From Clostridia bacterium (GTDB lineage Bacteria; Bacillota_E; RBS10-35; JAJYVN01): 5,881 nucleotides of DNA. The first letter of the stretch is position 1, and each line of letters opens with the position of its first letter. The notes under the pieces were generated by a model. The model searched no databases. It was not told where the DNA came from and saw nothing but the letters and a program-made list of their open reading frames with translations. This document shows, one piece after another, positions 1 to 5,510 of the stretch. The translations under genes were made by a program, and so were the position numbers. The DNA lies in contig DAHWHV010000307.1 of NCBI GenBank assembly GCA_027335545.1, forward strand, positions 1-5,881, in the 5' to 3' direction.

Positions 1-683
1 CGCGGGCCAGCGGTCGCATGCTGACCACCTTCCACAACCGGCGGCACGACGGCGACTACCAGACCCTGCGGCGCATCGTGCGCCAGGGGCTGCTCGGCGA
101 TGTCTTCCGCGTGGAGATGTTCGGCGGCGGCTACGGCCACCCCGGGTACTGGTGGCGCTCGGACAAGAAGGTCTCCGGCGGGCACTTCTACGATTGGGGC
201 GCCCACTACCTCGACTGGTTGCTGGGCATCGTACCCAGCCGCGTGGTCGAGGTGCGCGGCTTCTTCCGCAAGCTGCGCTGGATGGACGTGACCAACGAGG
301 ACGACGTGCACGCGCTACTCGTCTTCGCGAACGGCGTCACGGCCGACGTGCACATGTCCAGCATCGCGCGCCTGGGCAAGCCGCGCTGGCGTGTCCTCGG
401 CACCTTGGGCGCCGCCGAAGACACGCAGGGCGCCTTCCGTGTCGAAACGGATCTGGACGGCCTCGGCGCCAGCGCGACCATCAAGTTCGCCGAGTCGGGC
501 TGGGCCAACTACTACCGTCAGCTGGCGGATCACCTGTTGCGGGGCGGCCCGCTGGACGTCAAGCCGGAGCAGGCGCGGCGCGTCATCGCCATCATGGAGA
601 CGGCGGAGCGGAGTTCGCAGTCCGGGCGGGCGGAACCGGTCCCGTACGAGGACGAGATCGACCCGGCCGACCGGATGAACTGA
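1..683 (+). CDS. Gfo/Idh/MocA-family oxidoreductase, C-terminal part (5' truncated by window)
   Basis: This is an NAD(P)-dependent dehydrogenase of the Gfo/Idh/MocA family. These cytoplasmic enzymes oxidise or reduce sugars, inositols or related polyols. The reading frame is already open at base 3 (RASGR before the ATG at 18), so the ATG at 18 is internal and the N-terminal Rossmann fold with its EKP motif lies outside the window. About 226 residues are visible. They begin with the strand and helix typical after the Rossmann core (TTFHNRRHDGDY, then VRQGLLGDVFRVE). The family signature GGHFYDWGAHYLDW follows at 177-218, with the D-x-G-x-H-x-x-D pattern that includes the usual catalytic histidine. 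A beta-sheet substrate and dimer domain comes next, then the closing helix (QARRVIAIMETAERSSQSGR). The TGA is at 681-683. The specific substrate cannot be told. The next gene is 367 bp away, so it is probably not co-transcribed by close coupling. Family call firm, function generic. Confidence 0.9.
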   Translation, partial: RASGRMLTTFHNRRHDGDYQTLRRIVRQGLLGDVFRVEMFGGGYGHPGYWWRSDKKVSGGHFYDWGAHYLDWLLGIVPSRVVEVRGFFRKLRWMDVTNEDDVHALLVFANGVTADVHMSSIARLGKPRWRVLGTLGAAEDTQGAFRVETDLDGLGASATIKFAESGWANYYRQLADHLLRGGPLDVKPEQARRVIAIMETAERSSQSGRAEPVPYEDEIDPADRMN

Positions 684-799
684 GCCGGGAACGGTGTGGG
701 CAGCGACGCAGACCCCCCGGGGGGTGCGGGGGTGAAGCCGGGGGCGTCTCGGCGGGCTTGATGCCCGAGCCGGGGCGTCCCTGGCCCCTTGCCGGGGTC

Positions 800-840
800 T
801 GTCCCGCGACCATGCCTGCCGCCGCCATGGTTGCGGGACA
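800..840. repeat. 15-bp inverted repeat (hairpin or operator candidate)
   Basis: The arms 800-814 (TGTCCCGCGACCATG) and 826-840 (CATGGTTGCGGGACA) are complementary over 15 positions, with only one G-T pair, around an 11-base loop. This is the strongest dyad in the window. It starts 116 bp after the oxidoreductase stop and ends 210 bp before the SLH gene start. There is no T-tract on either strand. It could be a GC-rich terminator stem or a protein-binding operator. The 8-mer at 843-850 (GTCGCGGG) is also a perfect complement of 803-810, giving a shorter competing pairing. Confidence 0.55.
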
Positions 841-878
841 ATGTCGCGGGCACCCCTGCTGGTGGTAGTCAGGATGGT

Positions 879-1043
879 GCCCCGTACCCCCTGGAGCGCC
901 CCCGCGGGGGCGGCGGGCCCCCGGGGTGATGGCCGTGGCGCGTGTTGCCCTCCCTCCACCCGGGGGCTCACGACACACCCCGTTCATCCCGATACAGAGA
1001 GACGGGGCGCTCGCCCCGTACCAGAGAGCGCCGGTCGCGGGGG
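879..1043 (+). repeat. Imperfect direct repeat, copies at 879-910 and 1013-1043
   Basis: Three blocks occur in the same order in both copies: GCCCCGTACC (879-888 and 1013-1022), GAGCGCC (894-900 and 1026-1032) and GCGGGGG (904-910 and 1037-1043). The spacers differ slightly: 5 and 3 bases in the first copy, 3 and 4 in the second. The second copy ends in the Shine-Dalgarno region of the SLH gene. It may be a decayed tandem duplication of the leader or a repeated regulatory site. High GC content makes partial matches easier, so significance is moderate. Confidence 0.45.
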
Positions 1044-1044
1044 A
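1039..1044 (+). promoter_or_regulatory. Ribosome binding site of the SLH gene
   Basis: GGGGGA lies 6 bases before the ATG at 1051 and supports that start. The predicted product then begins directly with a well-formed signal peptide. The ATG at 1044 is in another frame. Confidence 0.5.
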
Positions 1045-1050
1045 TGAGCG

Positions 1051-3606
1051 ATGGTGGGCGCGGTGCGGATCCCGCGCTGGCTGGCGGCGGCGTGCGCCAC
1101 GGCAGGTCTGCTGCTGGCCGCTGCCCCGGCCTCGGCCCAGGGCGGGCCGGAGATCCAGGGCGTCGACCCGGCCGCCTGGGCGGATGTGATCTTCGCGACG
1201 TCCGGTTCCGGCGGGTCGGCGCCGACCCTCTACCCCCCGGTGGTGATCACCGGGGTGGACTTCGGCGAACCGCCCGGACGCGTATACATCACCGATGGCG
1301 CCACGAGTCTGGTGGCCAGCGTCCAGGCAGCGGTATCCGGTACCACCTCGACCACGACGTCTGCCACCTGCAGCTGGACGCCCACGGCGATCACCCTGAC
1401 GGCGGCCTGCGTCTCGGCCACCGCCTCCGCCGGCGCGGGCGGGTCGGTCCTCGCGCCCGGTACCGGGTCGATCCAGGTCCAGGGCATCACCGGAACCAGC
1501 AACGCCTTTCCCGTGACGGTGCAACCCCAGGTCTCCAGCCTCTCCCTGGCCGTGTCGCCGAGCAGCGCCCCGGCGGGGACGCCAGAGACCGTGACCGTGT
1601 CCCTCCAGGGGCCGGGCGGCTCCGTGGACGGGGCGGCCGTCTCCTTGAGCGTGAAGGGGGAGGGCAGCGGCGGCGGCCCGCAACTGGCGGCCGCGACGCT
1701 GACCACCGGCGCGGGCGGCTCTGCGGCGACGACGATCACCGACACGGTGCCGGAGGCGGACCTGATCACCGCGACCTACACGGACACCGCCAACCAACAC
1801 ACGGTGACGGCGACGGCCAACGCGACCTTCACGGGGAGTTGCGCGAACATCTCCGCGATCACGCTCGCCGCGCTGGGCCCCGCCGGGGCGAGCGCCGCGG
1901 CGGCATCCGGGCAGGGCCAAGCGGTGGCCGGGGGCCCCACGCTGCCTGTCGTGGCGACCTTTGCCGCGGGCGGGACCGTGGGTGTAGCGGGGCTGCCCGT
2001 CGTGTGGCGGGTCACGGGCGGGCCGGGGGCCACACTCACCACCGCGACGGCCATCACCGGGTCGCGGGGGACGGCCGCCAACGCCTTCGGGGCGGCAACG
2101 CCCGGGACGTATACCGTCAGCGCGGCGTGCCCTGGCTCCCAGGCGGCGCCGGGCACCATGCAGATCACCGTCGCCTCGGCGGCTTCCGTCCACCTGACCC
2201 TAGGTCCGGCCGCCGCGCACGTGGCCCCGGGACGGTCCGTGGGGCTAAGGGTCGTTGCCACCAACCCCCTGACCGGGCGTCCCCTAGAGGGCCTGCCCAT
2301 CCGCCTGCGGGCCCTTGGCTCCGCCCGGTTCGCTGGCGGGGGGCAGGGGATCACGTTGGCGACCGGCGCCGCTGGCGTGGCGACGGTGGATGTGTCGGAT
2401 CCGGCCTGCCAGGTGGCGGGCGTGACCGCCGCGCTGGCGCCGGCCGCCTCGGCCGCGGGGCAGGCCGCCTACGGCGCGCCTGCCCCCTCCCTTCCGGCGC
2501 TGGTGGCGCCGGCGGGCATGACGCTGGCGGTGGCCGGCTGCCGGCCGGTGCCGCCGCCGTCCGCGCGCTCGGGGCCCCCCTGCACGGTGCGCCAACCGTT
2601 CGCCGACGTCGCCCCGGGCCCGGTGGGCAACGCGCTCTGCGTGCTCTATACCCGGCACCTGATCGCCGGCATCCCCAGCGGCGGCCGCCTCCTCTATGAA
2701 CCCGCTCGCCCCGCCACCCTGGCGGATCTGGCCGCGCTGGTCCCCGGCGTGCTCGGGGTGTATACAGGCCAGGGCACGCCGCCCTGCGCCGTCCCCGCCG
2801 GATCCTGGGCCGGCAGCGCGGCGGCCCAGGCCGCCGGGGAGTTTGCGGGGGTGGCCGCCGCCTTCCCCCACTGCGCGCTGACCGAACCGGCGACCCTGGA
2901 GGACGAGGCATCGGTGCTCGTGCGCGCGGCGGGCCTGGAGGGCGCCCCCCTCCCCGCATCGCCGGATACGGTCCTCGCCGCCTTCCCCGGCGCGCTCGGC
3001 GCCGCCCCGGCCCTGCGCGGCGACATGGCCACCGCTCTGGCGCGCGGGCTGCTGCCCCTGGCGGGCCGTGCGGTGTCGCCCGCCGCCGTGCTCACCCGCG
3101 GCGAACTGGCCCTGCTCGCCTATCGCGCCTGGTCGCTGCTGCGCGACGAGCGAGCCGAGGTGCCGCTGGTCGATTCGGTGTCGGTGCAGTACCAACTGGG
3201 CGGCGGCGCGGCGCTCACGATCGTGGGATCGGGCTTCGGCTGGCAGCCGGCCTTCGCGGGATCCGGCAACGGCACCCTGCTGATCACGGTGTGTCCACCG
3301 GCGGGCGGCGCAGGGGCGGACGTGGCCTCCGGGGCGCCCGCCGCGTGCTGGACGGCGGGGGGCGGGGCGAGCACCGTGGGCGTTGCGGGCGTAACCGCCG
3401 CGGCCACCGGGTCCGGGGCGGTGAACGTCGCCCAGTGGGCGGACCGGCGCATCGCCGTGGCGGCCATCTGCCCGTCCGGCGGCGCGGGATCCGGCGCGGG
3501 CTGTGTGCAGGGGGCGGGGCTCGCGCCCGGCGACACGGTGTCGGTGCAGGTGACGAACCCCGTGTCGGGACGGCGGGCGGCGTATCGGTGGGACGTGGGG
3601 GGGTGA
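1051..3606 (+). CDS. Secreted SLH-domain surface protein with Ig-like and IPT/TIG-like modules
   Basis: This is an exported cell-envelope protein of 851 residues. Residues 1-29 form a Sec signal peptide: a short basic start, a hydrophobic LAAACATAGLLLAAA core and a predicted cut after APASA. An IPT/TIG-like module (about 60-157, VVITGVDFGEPPGRVYITDG) comes next. Two or three bacterial Ig-like modules follow (about 160-262, 263-375, 376-476), each with an SLAVSPSSAPAG or VHLTLGPAAAHVAPG type opening strand. A Pro-rich linker leads to three SLH repeats: about 517-568 (FADVAPG...LIAGIPSGG), 583-629 (degenerate, ATLEDEASVLVRAAGL) and 642-697 (AAFPGAL...LTRGELALLAYRAW). A second IPT/TIG-like module (about 706-849, LTIVGSGFGW) closes the protein. 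In known SLH proteins these repeats bind pyruvylated secondary cell-wall polymer, so it is probably surface-anchored and may act in adhesion or as an S-layer accessory. The mature part has 14 cysteines, unusual for such proteins. Ligand unknown; the Ig boundaries are approximate. Confidence 0.85.
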   Translation: MVGAVRIPRWLAAACATAGLLLAAAPASAQGGPEIQGVDPAAWADVIFATSGSGGSAPTLYPPVVITGVDFGEPPGRVYITDGATSLVASVQAAVSGTTSTTTSATCSWTPTAITLTAACVSATASAGAGGSVLAPGTGSIQVQGITGTSNAFPVTVQPQVSSLSLAVSPSSAPAGTPETVTVSLQGPGGSVDGAAVSLSVKGEGSGGGPQLAAATLTTGAGGSAATTITDTVPEADLITATYTDTANQHTVTATANATFTGSCANISAITLAALGPAGASAAAASGQGQAVAGGPTLPVVATFAAGGTVGVAGLPVVWRVTGGPGATLTTATAITGSRGTAANAFGAATPGTYTVSAACPGSQAAPGTMQITVASAASVHLTLGPAAAHVAPGRSVGLRVVATNPLTGRPLEGLPIRLRALGSARFAGGGQGITLATGAAGVATVDVSDPACQVAGVTAALAPAASAAGQAAYGAPAPSLPALVAPAGMTLAVAGCRPVPPPSARSGPPCTVRQPFADVAPGPVGNALCVLYTRHLIAGIPSGGRLLYEPARPATLADLAALVPGVLGVYTGQGTPPCAVPAGSWAGSAAAQAAGEFAGVAAAFPHCALTEPATLEDEASVLVRAAGLEGAPLPASPDTVLAAFPGALGAAPALRGDMATALARGLLPLAGRAVSPAAVLTRGELALLAYRAWSLLRDERAEVPLVDSVSVQYQLGGGAALTIVGSGFGWQPAFAGSGNGTLLITVCPPAGGAGADVASGAPAACWTAGGGASTVGVAGVTAAATGSGAVNVAQWADRRIAVAAICPSGGAGSGAGCVQGAGLAPGDTVSVQVTNPVSGRRAAYRWDVGG

Positions 3607-4001
3607 AGCAGGGGCGGGCGAGAGGCGCGCTGGCTGCCCCACGCGGTCACGCACACGGCGCACACCAGGCACGGCCTCCGTTCTCCGCGCGCAGTGGCGC
3701 AAGTGTGCTGCGACCTTCTTCATCCGTTGGCTGAGCGCGCCGGGTCGTCGGTGAAGAAGTACGCGGCATCCGCCGCGGGCCGGAGCGCGTCCCTGGGTCT
3801 CTTGGGGCTCCCCCGGGCTGAGCGGGTGGCGCGCCGCGGTCACGGGCGGACATCGGTTCTGCGGGCGCGCCACGGACAAGCGTCGGCTGGAGGGCCGTGG
3901 CTCGGGCAGGCGGCCGAGGCCGTTGCTCCGCCCACTGTGCGGCGCCACAGCCCCCTTTACTCCACCGGGGGCGCCGACCATGATGGGGAGAGAAACGGGG
4001 A
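3607..4001. other. Intergenic gap with weak inverted repeats, no convincing gene
   Basis: This 395-bp stretch separates the SLH gene from the GAF-EAL gene. G/C bias at codon third positions falls in every frame compared with the flanking genes, and I recognise no protein. It holds an 8-bp inverted repeat (CTTCTTCA at 3715-3722 with TGAAGAAG at 3752-3759), a 10-bp inverted repeat (3826-3835 with 3864-3873) and a 10-mer, CGCGGTCACG, present at 3642-3651 and 3835-3844. No intrinsic terminator with a T-run and no clear sigma-70-type promoter were found. It presumably holds the 3' end of the SLH transcript and the promoter of the next gene. Confidence 0.45.
3826..3873. repeat. 10-bp perfect inverted repeat with 28-bp spacer
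   Basis: GTGGCGCGCC at 3826-3835 is the exact reverse complement of GGCGCGCCAC at 3864-3873. Each arm contains the self-complementary GGCGCGCC. The repeat lies about 140-175 bp before the GAF-EAL start, where an operator could sit. In DNA this GC-rich the match may be chance. Confidence 0.35.
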
Positions 4002-4002
4002 G
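3997..4002 (+). promoter_or_regulatory. Ribosome binding site deciding the GAF-EAL start
   Basis: GGGGAG at 3997-4002 stands 8 bases before the GTG at 4011, close to ideal spacing, so GTG 4011 is preferred. An upstream GTG at 4002 overlaps this motif and would have to use GGAG at 3987-3990 with an 11-base spacer. The choice changes only three residues. Confidence 0.5.
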
Positions 4003-4010
4003 TGAGCGGC

Positions 4011-5309
4011 GTGGCTACGCGGCGGGTGCGCGCGGTCCGGCGGCCCAGCGCGCCCGCCGCCGCCGAGGTCCTCCGGCTCCGCCGCGAGAACGCGTTGTTG
4101 CGGCTCGCCATCGCCGCGGCGCCGCCCCGCCGCTTGGCGGCCGCGTTGCTGCGCCTGGTCGACGCCTTGCTTCCGGGTTGCCCGTGCGAAGTACTCCTGG
4201 GCGACGGTTCGTCCGGGTTCCTGGAGGTGATGGGAACCCGCGGCTTTCGGCCGGACCGCGGGTTGGGCTGCCGGATCCCGCTTGGCGTCGGCGTGACGGG
4301 AGCGGCCGCGCGTGCGGGGCGGCCGCTCTGGGTGCCCGAGGTGGCCCTGGACGACCGCTACATTCCCGGCGTCCCCGGCGCCCTTTGGGAGTTGGCCCTC
4401 CCGTTGCGCGCGGGTCGCCGCGTCGTCGGCGTGGTGGACTTCGAGTCGCAACGCCTCCGCCGGCCGAGCGCGGCCCAACGCAGGCAACTGCGCCGCCTGG
4501 CCGCCGTACTCGCGCCCGCCTTCTCCCGCGCGCTGCCCGCTGGCCGGCTCACGCCCCCCCGGCTGGCGGTCCTCCCTGGCCCGCGTGTCGGGCAACCGAA
4601 CGGCGCGGGCGCCGACGGCCTCGCCACCCTGCTGCAGGCGGGCCAGTTGCGAGCGCTCTGCCAACCCGTCGCCGAGATCCAGGGGCGGCGCGTACTCGGC
4701 TACGAGGCGGAGATCGCCGGGCCGCGGGACTCCCCCTGGGAGAGGCCGGGACGTCTGTTCAGCGCGGCGAGCCAAGGGGCCGAAGGGGCGGGGATCGACA
4801 TCGCCCGCCTGCGTACCGCGCTGGCGGGCTGGCGCGCGGCCGCGGGAAGGTTGTTCCTGGACGTGCACCCGGAGTCGCTGGGCCGCCCGGGGTTCCTCGC
4901 GGCGACGGTGGCCATGCTGCGGGAGCATGGCCTCACCCCGGCCGGCCTGGTCCTGGAGGTGGCGGTGGCCGGCGCGCAGGTGGAGACCGTGCGCCGCGGG
5001 CTGGCGAGGTCGGGCGCCGGGGTCGCCCTGGCCATCGACCGCTTCGGCGCGGGGGCCGCCACCCCGCAGGACTTGATCGACCTCCGCCCTGCCTACCTCA
5101 AGCTCGACCCGGTGCTGGTGCGTGACGTCGACCGCGACTTCGGCCGCCGGACCTACGTCGAATCGCTTTGCCACTACGCGCGCCGTGTCCACACGGAGGT
5201 CATCGCCGTGGGCGTGGCCACACCGGCCGAACTGGCCGCCCTGCGCCGGCTGGGCATCGCCTATGGCCAGGGGGAACTGCTCGGCCCCGCCGCGCCCTTG
5301 CGGGCGTAA
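4011..5309 (+). CDS. GAF-EAL domain protein with degenerate EAL (c-di-GMP signalling, probably non-catalytic)
   Basis: This is a soluble cytoplasmic protein of 432 residues (435 if GTG 4002 is used). A basic N-terminus and a short helix (EVLRLRRENALLRLAI, 19-34) lead into a GAF sensor domain (about 42-172; VPEVALDDRYIPG and LPLRAGRRVVGVVDFESQ are typical). A Pro/Gly-rich linker and an EAL fold (about 205-430) follow. Active EAL domains hydrolyse c-di-GMP through a cluster of acidic residues. Here the EAL triplet is EAE (232-234), the metal-binding Asn is Asp284, LELTE became LEVAV (Glu316 kept, second Glu now Val319), DDFG became DRFG (343-346), and AEGVET became AVGVAT (399-404), losing two glutamates. 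Lys364 and Gln420 remain. The fold is recognisable but catalysis is unlikely, so it may bind c-di-GMP or a protein partner. No transmembrane segment is seen. A CPC motif (57-59) opens the GAF region. Trigger ligand unknown. Confidence 0.85.
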   Translation: MATRRVRAVRRPSAPAAAEVLRLRRENALLRLAIAAAPPRRLAAALLRLVDALLPGCPCEVLLGDGSSGFLEVMGTRGFRPDRGLGCRIPLGVGVTGAAARAGRPLWVPEVALDDRYIPGVPGALWELALPLRAGRRVVGVVDFESQRLRRPSAAQRRQLRRLAAVLAPAFSRALPAGRLTPPRLAVLPGPRVGQPNGAGADGLATLLQAGQLRALCQPVAEIQGRRVLGYEAEIAGPRDSPWERPGRLFSAASQGAEGAGIDIARLRTALAGWRAAAGRLFLDVHPESLGRPGFLAATVAMLREHGLTPAGLVLEVAVAGAQVETVRRGLARSGAGVALAIDRFGAGAATPQDLIDLRPAYLKLDPVLVRDVDRDFGRRTYVESLCHYARRVHTEVIAVGVATPAELAALRRLGIAYGQGELLGPAAPLRA

Positions 5310-5314
5310 GCCCG
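5301..5314 (+). other. Small GNRA-type hairpin over the GAF-EAL stop codon
   Basis: CGGGC (5301-5305) pairs perfectly with GCCCG (5310-5314) around the tetraloop GTAA, which contains the TAA stop at 5307-5309. The stem is only 5 bp and could be chance. It might stabilise the mRNA end or slow the ribosome at termination. Confidence 0.25.
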
Positions 5315-5349
5315 GGCGAGCCGGCGTTGCGCGCGCTGACCGCGGCCGC

Positions 5350-5375
5350 CCTGCCTGGGGCCGCCGTGGGGCAGG
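5350..5375 (+). terminator. Possible GC-rich terminator hairpin after GAF-EAL
   Basis: CCTGCC at 5350-5355 can pair with GGCAGG at 5370-5375. An alternative register pairs TGCCTG 5352-5357 with CAGGCA 5372-5377. It lies 41 bp after the stop, between convergent genes where a terminator is expected. Only a short CTTT follows at 5383-5386, so this is not a classical intrinsic terminator. Confidence 0.25.
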
Positions 5376-5487
5376 CAACCTGACTTTCGCAAAGGGGCGG
5401 CCGGTCGCCTTGGTGCCCAGGGGCCGGCCCGTTGCCACCCGCTCACCCACTCGCGTCTCGGGGTCCTTCTGCGTAGCGGCGCCCGCC

Positions 5488-5510
5488 TGACGCTGCGAGA
5501 TGCAGGGTCA
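5488..5510. repeat. Near-perfect palindrome overlapping the PIN gene stop codon
   Basis: TGACGCTGC (5488-5496) and GCAGGGTCA (5502-5510) are complementary at 8 of 9 positions, with one G-G mismatch, around a 5-base GAGAT loop. The right end contains the TGA stop of the minus-strand PIN gene (5510-5508). It could form a hairpin at the 3' end of that mRNA. No T-run follows on the minus strand, so a terminator role is only a guess. Confidence 0.35.

Larger units (their letters stand above)
684..1050. other. Structured non-coding gap upstream of the SLH gene
   Basis: I see no gene in these 367 bp. The region is rich in G/C inverted repeats: a self-complementary 14-mer at 712-725, a 5-bp hairpin with a TTGAT loop at 753-767, the long dyad at 800-840, a 16-bp perfect palindrome at 897-912, and an 8-bp stem at 1002-1019. 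None is followed by a T-run, so none is a classical intrinsic terminator, although the first ones may mark the 3' end of the oxidoreductase transcript. No convincing -35/-10 pair was found. The promoter of the SLH gene probably lies here but is not recognisable. Confidence 0.5.

Noticed and set aside
970..998. ACGACA at 970-975 and TACAGA at 993-998 as a -35/-10 promoter pair
   Set aside because: Spacing is 17 bp but each hexamer matches the sigma-70 consensus at only about half its positions; not distinguishable from background.
1081..1095. Possible lipoprotein cysteine (LAAAC, residue 15 of the SLH protein)
   Set aside because: The -3 position is Ala where Leu is normal, and the hydrophobic segment continues past the cysteine to a good APASA signal peptidase I site.
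592..2193. Long minus-strand open frame of 533 codons opposite the SLH gene
   Set aside because: It is a shadow of high-GC coding DNA: Arg/Gly-rich, low complexity, no recognisable domain, and opposite a gene with signal peptide and known modules. The same applies to the minus-strand frames 2284-3981 and 3957-5450.
942..2699. Plus-strand frame of 585 codons overlapping the SLH gene in another phase
   Set aside because: Its product is Arg/Gly/Asp-rich with no domain, as expected for an out-of-phase reading of GC-rich DNA.
3176..3549. 14-base direct repeat CGGTGTCGGTGCAG at 3176-3189 and 3536-3549, exactly 120 codons apart
   Set aside because: It encodes a short SVSVQ-like beta-strand in both places and the flanking residues are unrelated, so it is better explained by convergent strand composition than by duplication.
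3923..3961. TTGCTC and TTTACT before the GAF-EAL gene as a promoter
   Set aside because: The spacer between them is 27 bp, far outside the usual 16-18, and no alternative partner was found.
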